NCBI GenBank assembly: GCA_905221605.1
Contig: CAJNDS010002400.1
Location: 27,501 to 91,500 of the forward strand
Origin: Symbiodinium natans
Taxonomy: Eukaryota; Sar; Dinophyceae; Suessiales; Symbiodiniaceae
Direction: 5' to 3'
DNA: 64,000 bases
This document shows positions 18,500 through 28,221 of this stretch, in pieces. The number at the start of each line of letters is the position of its first letter. Within the stretch, counting starts at the first letter, position 1. The translations under genes were made by a program, and so were the position numbers. The notes beneath the pieces are model-generated. The model was not told the origin of the DNA, did not search any database, and saw only the letters and a program-made list of their open reading frames with translations.

Positions 18500-18780
18500 G
18501 AACCCAAAATCACTTAAAACTCCCTGTGAAGCCGGAAGCCCTAGACCACAAAATCCTGAACCCGAAGCCCCAAAATCCTAAACCCTAAGCCACAAAGTCC
18601 TAAACCCTAAACTCCCAAAATCCTAAACCCTAAACCCTAACCGCTAAGCCCCCAAAACCATAAACCCTAAACCCTAAACCCCCGAAACCCCAAAAACCTC
18701 AAAAACCCTCAACCCTAAGCCCTAAACCCCCAAAACCCCCAAAACCCTCAACCCTAAACCCCCAAAATCCCAAACCCGAC
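18500..18780 (-). repeat. degenerate CCCTAAA region
   Basis: Mixed CCCTAAA, CCCAAAA and CCTAAGC units up to the next exon. Confidence 0.8.
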
Positions 18781-18834
18781 CTGGCGCCCCTTCTTCGCTT
18801 CCGCTGGCGGCGGCGCTGCCGCCGTGGTGCTGTC
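18781..18834 (-). CDS. amplified exon type 2 (54 bp)
   Basis: Exactly 18 codons, DSTTAAAPPPAEAKKGRQ, between CCCAG|GACAGC and CGCCAG|GTCGGG, phase 0 at both ends. Same length and pattern as 19.89, 22.77, 23.55 and 24.08 kb. Confidence 0.7.
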
Positions 18835-18839
18835 CTGGG

Positions 18840-19010
18840 AGGCTCCATAGGGTTTAGGGTTTAGGGTTTAGGATTTAGGGTTTAGGGTTTAGGGAAGCTC
18901 CATAGGGTCGGCTCAGGATGTAGGGTTCTTAGGGTTTTTAGGGTTTACAAGGTTTAGGGTTTAGGGTTTAGGATGTTTGGGATTTGGGGTTTAGGGTTTA
19001 GGGTCTGTGG
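18840..19010 (+). repeat. telomere-like TTTAGGG region
   Basis: Two arrays flanking 'GGAAGCTCCATAGGG', which is repeated at 18838 and 18894. The 19.0-19.5 kb stretch holds only further arrays (19.19, 19.31 kb). Confidence 0.8.
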
Positions 19011-19592
19011 ACTAGGAACCCAAACCACTCCCTGCTTGCGCAGCGATCCACCCCATGCCCACTGTCATCAAGCGTTTTCGCTTCGAAAGGTCGGTTTTAA
19101 TGGTCGAGACTCCAAATTTATGCGGTTTTTTGAAATCTGACCAACCCACGACCTTACCTGATTTGAAAACAATCAGGACCCCCCAAACCCGAAACCCTGA
19201 ACCCTGAACCCTAAACCCTGATTTTTTCGGGGTTTTCCGGGAAGCCCTCTGCCCGACCCTACGGCCTGAGCTGGTTGGGTTTAGGGTTTGGGGGCTTCGG
19301 CATTCTGGGCTTAGGGTTTAGGGTTTAGGGTTTCCTGAACGTAAACACTTGTAGTTTAGTTGGGATTTCCATTTCAGGACTCTCGATGCAGAGTACTTCG
19401 GATTCCAGATGCTTCAGATTTGAGACATAGGGAGTTTCCGAACTTCGGGCTACCTTCTTGCAACCTCAACCAAACGAAGTACCAATTCCGGAAAAGTTTC
19501 CTCTAGGGCTTACTGACAGAACCCTGGATAGAATGTTTTAGGGTGTAGGGTTTAGGGTTCTGCCCCAAAACCATGGCCCCGCAAGCCGTTGC

Positions 19593-19652
19593 TCAAGTGT
19601 CGGCAGGGTTAGCTGTCGCTGAGGGCTTGGCGTCGAGCTCGATCGCAGCGTC
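19593..19652 (-). CDS. amplified exon type 1 'DAAIELDAKPSATANPAD'
   Basis: Acceptor CCCAG|GACGCT; reads DAAIELDAKPSATANPADT to a TGA. Either the splice site precedes the stop or this copy is broken. Confidence 0.55.
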   Translation of the reverse strand, partial: DAAIELDAKPSATANPADT

Positions 19653-19751
19653 CTGGGGGCATACCCGCGAGGGGTACTAAGCAAGAGTCCTAAATAGCCG
19701 AAAAATGATCACCGTACTAAGCCCTTGTCTAAGACCTGGAGGGTCTGTGCT

Positions 19752-19833
19752 ACCAACAGTCCTTAATAGGGACTATAGTACCCCCTATTATAATCCCTAT
19801 TAAGGTTTGTTATTGTTAAGGGGAACATCCCAA
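19752..19833 (+). mobile_element. family A element, left tip lost
   Basis: CAACAGTCCTTAATAGGGAC ... AGGGGAACATCCCAA. Confidence 0.75.
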
Positions 19834-19888
19834 TCTTCTCAAATCAAGTCCGACGCCCGAAGCTCCAACACGCAGGAAGCGCCTCCAT

Positions 19889-19942
19889 CGAACGCCCCGT
19901 CTTTGGTGCTGCCGTCGGAGGCACCGATGCCATGACGCCGTC
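19889..19942 (-). CDS. amplified exon type 2 (54 bp)
   Basis: 18 codons, DGVMASVPPTAAPKTGRS, after CAG|GAC. The frame continues into MEALPA, so the exon may be longer than in other copies. Confidence 0.6.
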
Positions 19943-19957
19943 CTGACACGGGTGTAG

Positions 19958-20020
19958 GGTTTAGGGTTTAGGGTTTAGGGTTCAGGGTTTGGGGTTTGGG
20001 GTTTAGGGTTTAGGGGCTTC
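19958..20020 (+). repeat. telomere-like TTTAGGG array
   Basis: About eight units, several TTTGGGG. Confidence 0.85.
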
Positions 20021-20374
20021 AGAGGGCACCGGTATCGGGTCACACTTAGGGAAGTAGTAAGCCGAAATGGCTAACTTCAGCCTAAAGGGATCTATAGAGG
20101 CTCAAGGCCAGTGGTTAGCCTTGTGGTCGGGATTCACGAGGCATGCACAAGACCTGGGATTCTAGGATTTGTACTTGCGCGATTCGGCGGTTGAAATCGT
20201 TGGTCATGCCTGCCATGTCCGGGAGAGTACGGGATTTGCCAAATAATCGTGCAAGAACAACCCCTAAAGGCCCCGACAAAAAGTGACATGCCCTTAGAAT
20301 GCGGCCGCTCGGTATAGGGTCCCGGCGAGTTTTTCTGCGCCGCGCGGCATGGCTCGGCTCCACAAATCAACTCC

Positions 20375-20432
20375 AGCTAGGGTTTAGGGTTTAGGGTTTA
20401 AGGTTTAGGGTTCAGGGTTCAGGGTTTAGGGC
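20375..20432 (+). repeat. telomere-like TTTAGGG array
   Basis: About eight units, some TTCAGGG. The 20.03-20.37 kb stretch next to it has two overlapping minus frames of about 80 codons without clear features. Confidence 0.85.
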
Positions 20433-20574
20433 TCTCATACACCACAAAGCGCATCACACCTAATGCTACCCGTGGTTGGCAGATCGGAGTGCGCTGCCCA
20501 CAGACAGAGCCTCTTGGGACAAGGCTTGGATGCCACTTGCCAAGGAAGGCCTTTACCTTGTAAGCCCGACACCC

Positions 20575-22104
20575 CTACGTCCTAAACTCAACCATTCCAG
20601 TTCGCGAAGGGTCAGACGGGGTCATGTAACGCTGAATTTGAAAGACATATCCATTGTAGCTGCGCATCTCCTGAAGGTGTCGACTTCGTGAAAAAGCCTT
20701 CATGGCCTTCTGCACAGCAACTTGCGGCGCAGCCACTTCGGTCAGGAAGCCCTGCTTGAAAAGCTCTCGTCGCACTGCAGCATCCTTGGGTGCAATGCGC
20801 CATTTGCCGTCAGTTGCAGCTGACAGAAACGCTCCTCTCAGCTTGCGATTCACGTCCGAGGCAGTGTCAGTGGGGGCGGGTTGTGCGCAGCACTCTTTAC
20901 GTAGTCTGCGCTTGTTCTGGGGCATGTTTGCAAACACCAACATGGCCTCGGGAAGATCTGCATTGAAGTCATCGTCTAAGTACCCCATTTTGCGCAAGGC
21001 TCTTGCCACCATATCAGCAGAGTCCTTGATTAGGAAAGGGCCTCCTCCGTTGTAAACTTGGTTAGAAAGCATGCTTCCATACTTCCTTAACTTCTCGCGC
21101 GTAGCGCTGCGGGGAGAGCTGACGGGAAGGAAGAACCCCAGTTTAGTCCTGTATGGCTTCCAAGATCGTGGCCGGCCAGGGCTCTGTATGGCATACCGGT
21201 GCAGTTCTTGGCATCCGCATTGCGCCGGGAAAACGGTAAGCGGAGTCAGATTGTTCACGAAACCGAATTTGGCAATGGATGGTGCAAAGTACCCTCCCTG
21301 GTCGTAGTAGCCCAAATCTTGTAGCAGCTGAAGGAGCTCTGGAGAAGTTTCGTGATCAGGATGCTTCCATGACCCAGCAAACTGCACGGTACCATGTCCA
21401 TCCTCACACAAGACAGCCCTGACCTTGGGCCCGGGCCTATCAAACTTGTGCTGATCACGCACCAGCTGCACTTGCACACCAGCCCTTCGGTAAGTTCCGG
21501 CGCTCCACCTTGTCGCTTGGGGTATAAACACTAGTACCTCCTTGCCGCAAGCAGTCACATTCACTAAAGCGTCAACGAAGTCAGTGTCTGCTGTCAGCAG
21601 TGCTACACACACATCATCCATTGACTGGGCCAAGTCTCTTAACTTTCTCTCTATAGCCACATCGCTTGCCTCACCAGCTGCGCTACGAGGCACAGGTACG
21701 AAAGACACATCAGGCTCTTGAAAGAAGGCCTTCCACTTCTTGTTTGCCACTCTCCCGGGCTCCGCAAAAACTGTGGTGTGGGCCTCCCAACCCGAAGTTT
21801 GCAACTGATCGATGGCCTCTTTGGCTGCCTCGATGCCACGCTGATCCCCGTCCACCAGGAGCTCAGCCTTAGCCTTGGCCCTCGAGTGAACTCTTACGCG
21901 TGCGGCTCGCATGTGCCAGGCACGTGCCACCGCAAGCCGGCTTGATCTTGGCTTGCTGGGGCTGCACATGTTCCACTCAGGGCTGACACTCAACGTCCCG
22001 GGCCTCCGCACGCAAGACTGCAGTCCACAGGACCACCAGCAGATAAGCGCGGCGTAGAGAGGTAGCCTGGGTAGCCTCGGCTCTCCCACAGGCCTTTGGG
22101 CCAT
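20575..22104 (-). CDS. NYN-domain (PIN-like) putative ribonuclease
   Basis: One uninterrupted exon. The frame is open from a TTG at 22167, but the first ATG is at 22104, giving 509 residues. The NYN core lies at about residues 88-215 and shows the acidic signatures of the family: LLVDGDQ near the start, ASDVAIERKL in the middle and LLTADTDFVDAL, followed by a GKEVLVFIP strand. This arrangement is typical of NYN metal-dependent RNases. The C-terminal half has LLQLLQDLGYYDQGG and VARALRKMGYLDDD segments that look like small helical repeats but match nothing I can name. The N-terminus is hydrophobic (LPLYAALICWWSCGLQSC) and then Arg/Ser-rich, as in a signal peptide followed by a transit-like region; organelle targeting is only an inference. 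It is the longest intact exon in the left half, has no telomere-like units inside, and sits between two halves of the amplified-exon array on the same strand. Confidence 0.75.
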   Translation of the reverse strand: MAQRPVGEPRLPRLPLYAALICWWSCGLQSCVRRPGTLSVSPEWNMCSPSKPRSSRLAVARAWHMRAARVRVHSRAKAKAELLVDGDQRGIEAAKEAIDQLQTSGWEAHTTVFAEPGRVANKKWKAFFQEPDVSFVPVPRSAAGEASDVAIERKLRDLAQSMDDVCVALLTADTDFVDALVNVTACGKEVLVFIPQATRWSAGTYRRAGVQVQLVRDQHKFDRPGPKVRAVLCEDGHGTVQFAGSWKHPDHETSPELLQLLQDLGYYDQGGYFAPSIAKFGFVNNLTPLTVFPAQCGCQELHRYAIQSPGRPRSWKPYRTKLGFFLPVSSPRSATREKLRKYGSMLSNQVYNGGGPFLIKDSADMVARALRKMGYLDDDFNADLPEAMLVFANMPQNKRRLRKECCAQPAPTDTASDVNRKLRGAFLSAATDGKWRIAPKDAAVRRELFKQGFLTEVAAPQVAVQKAMKAFSRSRHLQEMRSYNGYVFQIQRYMTPSDPSRTGMVEFRT

Positions 22105-22379
22105 GGCGCGTGGAGCATGCTCGTGAACGTAGGGTATGCGGCCCGTTGCACTCAGCCTCAAAGCCAAAGCAACAACCTGTTGAGACTGGATGTGGACAAG
22201 GTGGATGTGGGGACGTCAGCTTTGCATGAGGAAGTTGAGCAAGCCCCTAAAACAAGCCTGTTGCACTTAGGCTCACGCACCCTGAACCTCAAGTCCAAAA
22301 AGGCCCTCAGCAGGGTTAGCTGCCGTTCTTCCACATGAGCCCTGATGTGCCCAAGCCCTCAACGCCTGGAGTCCAACCC

Positions 22380-22470
22380 CCCTAAACCCTAAACCCTAAA
22401 CCCTAAACCCTAAACCCTAAACCCTAAACCCTAAACCCTAAACCCTAAACCCTAAACCCTAAACCCTAAA
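22380..22470 (-). repeat. telomere-like CCCTAAA array, about 13 units
   Basis: Thirteen perfect units upstream of the NYN gene. Confidence 0.95.
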
Positions 22471-22540
22471 TCCAACCCCCCCGAGCCCTGGTCCCAGATC
22501 TGGATGGCCTCCAACCCTGTGCCATGCTGCAAGAGTGCTC

Positions 22541-22621
22541 CCCAAAACCGAGATCTCCGCAAGTTACCCTTCCTTGAGCGTCGCATCCCACACCCGAAGC
22601 TGCAACGTGCAGGAAGCATGT
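22541..22621 (-). CDS. exon fragment related to 23.48-23.54 kb
   Basis: The DNA 'CCGAAGCTGCAACGTGCAGG' matches the block that follows the type 2 exon at 23.55 kb and, more weakly, 19.87 and 25.26 kb. The frame is uncertain (LPARCSFGCGMRRS or CTLQLRVWDATLKE). Confidence 0.4.
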
Positions 22622-22700
22622 ACCTTATTGGGGTCCTTATGATTATAAGGGAATCCTACTATTTGGGGGACTATGAGGGGTCACCTATTTTCGCAAAACC
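22622..22700 (+). repeat. dispersed element, family K
   Basis: GTACCTTATTGGGGTCCTTA, then AATCCTACTATTTGGGGGAC; near-identical to 25292-25352. Confidence 0.7.
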
Positions 22701-22769
22701 CCCATGTAACCCCAAACCCTAAACCCTACACCCCAAACCCCAAACCCCAAACCCTAAACCTGCCTCTGC

Positions 22770-22823
22770 CGGACTCCCCGTCTTCGGAGCCACTGGCAGA
22801 GGCGTTGCCGCGGCGGCGCCGTC
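22770..22823 (-). CDS. amplified exon type 2 (54 bp)
   Basis: 18 codons, DGAAAATPLPVAPKTGSP, after CCCAG|GAC; then GCAGAGGC and a telomere-like run. Confidence 0.65.
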
Positions 22824-22876
22824 CTGGGGGGGGACGGCAGCACCAACCATGTGCCCAGCCTGGCCCCCGAGCCCAT

Positions 22877-22920
22877 TTAGGGTTTAGGGTTTAGGGTTTA
22901 GGGTTTAGGGTTTAGGGTCT
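22877..22920 (+). repeat. telomere-like TTTAGGG array, 6 units
   Basis: Six perfect units. Confidence 0.9.
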
Positions 22921-23029
22921 CTGATGCTGCAACCCCCAAACCGGAACCGCACAACTGTGAACCCCCATCCTCTTGAAGGGTCATGGGCCTGTTGAAACTC
23001 GGAGTTGGGGCGAGCAGATCCAAGTACAA

Positions 23030-23264
23030 GCCCCTTGATCCCGCGCGCCCGAAACCTCGAGCCGAACGTGGGTTGGAAAGCTGTAGCCCAATCCTCAGAG
23101 ACTCCAAAACCCCTTAATTAAGGAAAATACTTTAAATTATAATAGGAGCCCTTATATGATTTAAGGTATATTCCTTAACTAAGGGGTTTTGGAGTCTCTA
23201 GGTCCTCAGCAGGCTTCGCCGCCGCTGTTCCCGATGGTGTGGCGTCGAGCTCGATAGCGGCGCC
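23030..23264 (-). CDS. amplified exon type 1, interrupted by the family D intron
   Basis: From acceptor GACCAG|GGCGCC (23264): GAAIELDATPSGTAAAKPAE, then the intron, then DWATAFQPTFGSRF. The frame is restored only if the element is removed. Confidence 0.65.
23094..23204 (-). mobile_element. family D element acting as a 111-bp GA-AG intron
   Basis: A palindromic element (AGAGACTCCAAAACCCCTTA ... its complement) sits inside a type 1 exon. On the minus strand the junctions are GCTGAG|GACCTA and CTCTGAG|GATTGG. Removing 111 bp gives K-P-A-E-D-W-A-T-A-F-Q-P, in frame, matching KPAEAWATAFQP of the uninterrupted paralogue at 23774-23800. TCCTCAG is duplicated at 23092-23098 and 23203-23209. Confidence 0.8.
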
Positions 23265-23322
23265 CTGGTCATAAGACCCAAGATCGACAGCGGAGATGCA
23301 GGAGTCCAACAAATTCATAACC

Positions 23323-23842
23323 CTAAGAATCATGTCCGTGGATGCCCCTTCGGCAATCGTTCTTTTGTTCAAAGCATCCTGTGCAAATGCACCGCATGAA
23401 GCAACTTGAAAGCAGTGTCCTTTTCCGCAGACTGTTCCTTGCTGCAACACTTGACAATGCTCCTGAAAACCAAAAGAAAGCCAGAAGACCACCTCCGATG
23501 CAGCTTCGCATCCCGCACCCAAAGCTGCTGCGCAGGAAGTGTGCCTCTGCCGGACTCCCCGTCTTCGGAGCCACTGGCAGGGGTGTTGCCGCGGCGGCGC
23601 CGTCCTTGCGGGACCCGTGTTGCATAGCCACCCCAAGAACCGCAAACGAACCGACCAAAGAAGCAACCGTATGCCCGCCTGGCCCTGAGCCCAATCCCTC
23701 TCTGATGCTGCAACCCTCAGCCGGAACCGCACAATTGTGGAAACCTCGAGCCGAACATGGGTTGGAAAGCTGTTGCCCAAGCCTCGGCAGGCTTCGCCGC
23801 GGCCGTTCCCGATGGCGTGGCGTCGAGCTCGATTGCAGCATC
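23323..23842 (-). CDS. amplified exon unit (types 1 and 2 plus 3' block), contiguous
   Basis: Contains type 1 (acceptor CCAG|GATGCT at 23842; IELDATPSGTAAAKPAEAWA), a linker open in several frames (TVASLVGSFAVLGVAMQH reads well), type 2 at 23604-23551 (DGAAAATPLPVAPKTGSP, 54 bp, after GCAAG|GAC) and a 3' block reading LPAQQLWVRDAKLHRRW, then FLLVFRSIVKCCSKEQSA. The frames of the pieces differ, so at least one intron lies inside. This is the only place where the unit is free of telomere repeats, and it serves as the reference for the other copies. Confidence 0.6.
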
Positions 23843-24079
23843 CTGGTCATGATAAATGGGCCGTGAGACTCAAAAACCTTTAATCTAAATCCTGGAAAGC
23901 CGAGCCCAACATGCTCCATGCTGCAACAAACAACGCTGCCCTACTATTTGCTTAAGAACACCCCACAAATATGGGATTACTATCTTGACTTTTTGGGGCG
24001 GGTTCTCAAGCAAATGTAGTGGTTAGGCAACCTCCACCTTTCCACGGACGTCAGATCCTGCCCCAAAGCGCGCCTCTGC

Positions 24080-24133
24080 CTGATGCCCTGTCTTCGGTGC
24101 CACTGGCGGCGGCGCTGCCGCCGCGGCACCGTC
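24080..24133 (-). CDS. amplified exon type 2 (54 bp)
   Basis: 18 codons, DGAAAAAPPPVAPKTGHQ, between GCCAG|GACGGT and CATCAG|GCAGAG (a GC donor if spliced there). Confidence 0.65.
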
Positions 24134-24379
24134 CTGGCAGGTCCCCGTGCTTTGGCTGTAGTTCGCAAGGATATGGGTCATGTGTAGCACAGTAGTACTG
24201 AGGCTGAATGGGTTTAAGATTTCGCTTTGGCTTCAGCAGATGCTGAGATTGTTGGTCGATGCTAAGCAACCTAAAACTGGCCGACATGCCCCAGGAAGCA
24301 GCTGCTGTGTAGGCTCTGGAACGACATTGAGGCATGGTCGTGATGAATTGCACTACTCCGCACAGCGCGCGAAAAAACC

Positions 24380-24660
24380 CAACGCCAAATGCCCAATCGA
24401 TTGATTATAGAATCATACACGAATAACCGTATAATCACATGATAAGATATGATATCATGATATTATGATACTACGATACTATAGGTATAGAATGCATATA
24501 TTTATATATAATAAATAAACAAACAAATCAATTTATAAACAAAGAAATAAATGCATAGGTATATATACACATATATATATATGTACATAGACGAATATAA
24601 TATGCCAATGACATCACATGATAATATCATATTATATATATATATATATAGGCAACCTCC
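24380..24660. repeat. AT-rich microsatellite region
   Basis: ATATAT and ATGATATT runs with no exon-like segment; (TA)n near 24636-24653. Confidence 0.75.
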
Positions 24661-24928
24661 TCCTGGGTTATTAAGGAGAGAGCTTTCTTTGATGCATGCT
24701 GCCACCCATTCCCCACAAGTAGGAAACCCAACCGTGCTTGAAGGCCCACCGTTTCGGCACGGGAAAGCAATGTCTGTCAGACACTTGTGGGAAGTTTTGG
24801 GAGGGACATAGTGGGAGGTTATAACCATTCACAGCAGATGTGAGCCCCTTATAAACTCGTGCACCCTGAACCGGGAAACCCTCAACCCTAAACCCTCAAC
24901 CCTAAACCCTAAACCCCCTTAACCCCCC
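24661..24928. other. no clear gene
   Basis: A minus frame reads about 30 protein-like residues at 24670-24810, but nothing supports splice sites. Ends in CCCTAAA units. Confidence 0.35.
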
Positions 24929-25008
24929 TGAGGTTGGAAAGCTTTTGCCCAAGCCTCCGCAGCGCTTGCCGCCGCTGCCGAAGGCGTCGCGTCTAACTCG
25001 ATTGCGTC
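24929..25008 (-). CDS. amplified exon type 1
   Basis: Acceptor GACCAG|GACGCA; DAIELDATPSAAAASAAEAW, then AKAFQPQ, then a run of C and CCCTAAA. Confidence 0.65.
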
Positions 25009-25042
25009 CTGGTCTCAAGCCCTGGTCCGACATGGTCTGAAG

Positions 25043-25140
25043 CTAAGGGTTTAGGGTTTAGGGTTAGGGTTTAGGGTTTAGGGTTTCGGGTTTCGGGTTT
25101 CGGGTTTAGGGTTTAGGGTTTAGGGTTTAGGGTTTAGGGT
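25043..25140 (+). repeat. telomere-like TTTAGGG array, about 14 units
   Basis: Includes three TTTCGGG variants in a row. Confidence 0.9.
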
Positions 25141-25289
25141 GCTGAGAGCCCAACAGGATCAGCCATCAAAGCCTTATGAAAGCCCTGGAGGGCTTGCCAT
25201 GTTGCAACACTCCCCAAAACTAAGACATTCGAATGCCACCCTGCACCTCACATCCAGCACGCGAAGCTCCATGTGGGGGTTGAAATACG

Positions 25290-25365
25290 GGGTACCTTAT
25301 TGGGGTCCTTAGTATTATAAGGGAATCCTACTATTTGGGGGACTACATTCGAGGGCCCCTATTGT
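25290..25365 (+). repeat. dispersed element, family K
   Basis: Near-identical to 22622-22680; followed directly by a TTTAGGG/TTTGGGGG array (25367-25440). Confidence 0.7.
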
Positions 25366-25470
25366 TTAGGGTTTAGGGTTTGGGGGTTTAGGGTTTAGGG
25401 TTTAGGGTTTGGGGGTTTAGGGTTTAGGGTTTAGGGTTTGTATACCCCCATGTAAGAAGCCTGCCTCTGC

Positions 25471-25521
25471 CTGACGCGTCTTCGGCGCCGCTGGCGGCGG
25501 CGCTGCCGCCGCGGCACCATC
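25471..25521 (-). CDS. amplified exon type 2 (51 bp)
   Basis: 17 codons, DGAAAAAPPPAAPKTRQ, between GCCAG|GATGGT and CGTCAG|GCAGAG; one codon shorter than the other copies. Confidence 0.65.
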
Positions 25522-25537
25522 CTGGCAGGCGGCGTTT

Positions 25538-25645
25538 GCCCTATAAACCCTATAAAACCCTATAAACCCCATAAACCCCATAAACCCTATAAATCCTATA
25601 AATCCTATAAACCCTATAAACCCTATAAACCCTATAAACCCTAAC
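25538..25645 (-). repeat. 9-mer array CCCTATAAA
   Basis: About eleven units CCCTATAAA with CCCCATAAA and TCCTATAAA variants; a telomere heptamer with a two-base insertion. Confidence 0.9.
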
Positions 25646-25659
25646 CCCTCAACCCTAAC

Positions 25660-26311
25660 TAAACCCTAAACTCGAAACCCTTATCAGTTTCCAATTCACC
25701 TTTTGGGTTATAAGGGGTTCATGAGGGATCCACAGCCTGGAAAATAGGGAATGAGGGTGACCCACTTTGCGTCCCAGGATGTAGGACCGTGAATCCCTAA
25801 GCCGCAACACTGCACCCTAAACTCTAAGCTCTGCACCCAAAACCCCAGTAGAACCCTAAACCCTAAAACCCCAAGCCCTAACTCCAAATCCGGTAAGTCA
25901 TTTGTACACGCGGTTAGTATCACGCACAGCAAGGGCTGTTTGAAGCCTGGGGGTTTGCACCGGGCTGCTCGGATCTTAAGGAATGGTAAAGTCTTTTAAA
26001 AGTGATTCGTAAGGGATTTTGAAGCCGTAAATGGTTTTCATGGTTTGGGCTGAGGGCAGGGTTGCGGCTAGAAGAAATGAAATATTGAGCTCTCAAAAAG
26101 CATCACACAGTGCCAAGTTTCGACCCAACCCTTCGGTGACAGTTGAAACCCTGGTCCCGAATTCCCAGACCCTGAAGAACGCCCACGCCCAAAGGCCCCT
26201 AAACTCTAAACCCCAACCCCAAACCCTAAACCCTAAACCCCAAACCACAAACCCCAAACCCTAAACCCCAAACCCGAAACCCCAAACCCTAAACCCCAAA
26301 CACTCTACCCC
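25660..26311. other. repeat-rich stretch without a firm exon
   Basis: CCCTAAA-type units at 25800-25885 and 26195-26300. The island at 26030-26180 is open in several frames, none convincing. Confidence 0.45.
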
Positions 26312-26375
26312 AAGCCTTGGTAGTGGCCACAGCTCCCAGTGGCTCAGCGTCGGCGTCGAGCTCAATCGCAGCGTC
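26312..26375 (-). CDS. amplified exon type 1
   Basis: Acceptor GCCAG|GACGCT; DAAIELDADAEPLGAVATTK. Confidence 0.65.
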
Positions 26376-26631
26376 CTGGCTACGAGTAGTGTGCTCATCA
26401 TTTCGGGTTTAGGGTTTAGGGTTTAGGGCTAGGGTTCAGAGTTCAGGATTCAGGGTTTAGGGAAAACCAGGGGCAGAGGAGCCAGCTTCTTGAAACAAAC
26501 CCATTCAGGCCCACTAAGGTGCCAAGCTTCGAAACCCCAAACCCTAAACCCTAAACCCTTTCTCGAGCCCTCGAGACTCGAGACCCCTAAGCCCCAAATC
26601 CTATCAACCCCAAACCCTATCAACCTAAACC

Positions 26632-26920
26632 CTGTCCGCAGGATCATCTCGCCTCGCCGTGGCCTTGAGCAACCCTTTCAGCTTGCGAACGTCGGGTGAC
26701 CGATCAAAGCCAAACAGTCTGAAACGGTGGGCCAAGTTCACAACCAGCTCCAACCGCTTCGTCCAATCATGGATCGCCACTCCCTGAGTAAGGTTCAACA
26801 CCTCCTGTCGAATGGTCGGTTCCAGGTCATTCAGCACCATCACGGTGGCCCCGAGTTTTCCACCAGCCTGTTGACCCATCCACCCCGGATTCCAATCGAG
26901 TCCAGTATGCCCAAGTCGTT
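26632..26920 (-). CDS. predicted exon, unknown family
   Basis: A strong coding stretch of about 75 residues on the minus strand, including KLGATVMVLNDLEPTIRQE, HDWTKRLELVVNLAHRFRLF and SPDVRKLKGLLKATA. It ends GGACAG|GGTTTAGG or GACAGG|GTTTAGG, where a telomere-type sequence would provide the donor. No ATG opens this frame. A second minus frame at 26840-27088 (YSFRGVIDGIASALMVQEA) also looks coding and could be the preceding exon, with an intron somewhere in 26850-26990. Confidence 0.6.
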
Positions 26921-27342
26921 CAGTGGCGAGGAACCTCCAATCCAAGGGCTGGCCATGGGTGGCCCCTTTTTGCAAGCCTCAGCCTCCTGGACCATTAGTG
27001 CTGAGGCAATCCCATCTATAACACCGCGAAAGGAGTAGTCTGGCGTGGAAGCAGGAAACAACAAAACCTCCACGCAGGCGAAGGACAAAGGCGCGAGACT
27101 GTTAAACCCTGAACCCTAAACCCTAAGCCCTAAGCTCTAAACCCTAAACCCCTGTGAACCCGAACCCTCCGGACCCTACAGTCGGCCCAAGCGCTGCAAA
27201 CCAACAAACCCCCTAAACCCCTAAGCCCTAAAAAACCCTATAAAACCCGAAAAAACCCGTAAAAAACCTTTAAAACTCTGCAAGACCCTATAACACCCTA
27301 TAAAACCCTAAAGCCTGTAAACCTCCGAACCCTGAAACCCCC

Positions 27343-27430
27343 TTTGGGATGTTTTCCCCTCCTTAATGGGGATGATAATACGGGGGACTTTAATCCCCAT
27401 TAAGGAGCTATTTGTATAAGGGGGACCATC
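27343..27430 (+). mobile_element. family A element, short
   Basis: TTGGGATGTTTTCCCCTCCT ... GTATAAGGGGGACCAT. Confidence 0.65.
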
Positions 27431-27460
27431 ACCCCATAACCCTAAACCCTAATCCCTAAT

Positions 27461-27532
27461 TCGACCGCGCTCCTCCGACCGGCGCCTCGATTTCGGCGCC
27501 GTCTTCGGCGCCCCGACCGGAAGTGCGCCTTC
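27461..27532 (-). CDS. predicted exon 'EGALPVGAPKTAPKSRRR'
   Basis: Acceptor CACCAAG|GAAGGC. VGAPKTAPKS recalls type 2 exons (VAPKTG) but is longer and Arg-rich. Confidence 0.55.
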
Positions 27533-27690
27533 CTTGGTGGGTATCGGCAGGGAAAAGAGGTCTAGAGTTTGGGGTTTAGGGGTTTAGGGCTTCAAGGTCT
27601 TACATGAACCCCCAAAGACCCAGAATAAAGGAGCCTATCCGCGCACGGGCCAAGGCTACTAAACCCTAAACCTCAACTTTGTTGCTTAAA

Positions 27691-27790
27691 CCTAGTTGTC
27701 CAGCACCTAGGGGAACTAAAGGTTAACCTTTGGGATTATCAGGGGACTATATTACCCCCCAAAAAAGCTAAAGGTTGCCTACTCTACAAC
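27691..27790 (+). mobile_element. family F element, intact
   Basis: CCTAGTTGTCCAGCACCTAG ... GCCTACTCTACAACT, with internal GGTTAACC; uninterrupted reference for 5.1 kb. Confidence 0.75.
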
Positions 27791-28221
27791 TCAGTGTCAG
27801 CCAAGCCCCCTAAACCCTAAACCCTGAACCCTAAAACCTAAACCCTAAACCCTAAACCCTAAGCCGTTATTACCTGCAACTGTCAGGTCCAGGTAACAGC
27901 AATGAGTCGATTGTACAGGATTTGGAACGTTAGCTGCCCAAGCCAAAAAAACCCTGCACGCTTAAACCCTCAAACCCCAAAAACCCCTTACCTCCTAAAC
28001 CCTAGAGCCTTTCAACCCTGAACCCTTAAGTATAAAGCCCAAGCCCTCAAACCCCAAACCCTTAAGCCCTAAACAATGTCTGGGCCTGAGATGCAGGATG
28101 CCTGGGGGTTAGTGTAGAACCCTAGGGCCCAGGGCCCTCGGGGTTCATCAGGGTTTGGGGTTTAGGGTTTAGGGTTTGGGGTCTATGCATGGGATTTTTT
28201 CTTTTCAAAAAGGGACCCTAC

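Noticed and set aside
24540-24660. AT-rich tracts as replication origins
   Set aside because: They are simple TA/ATG microsatellites; nothing in the sequence supports origin function.
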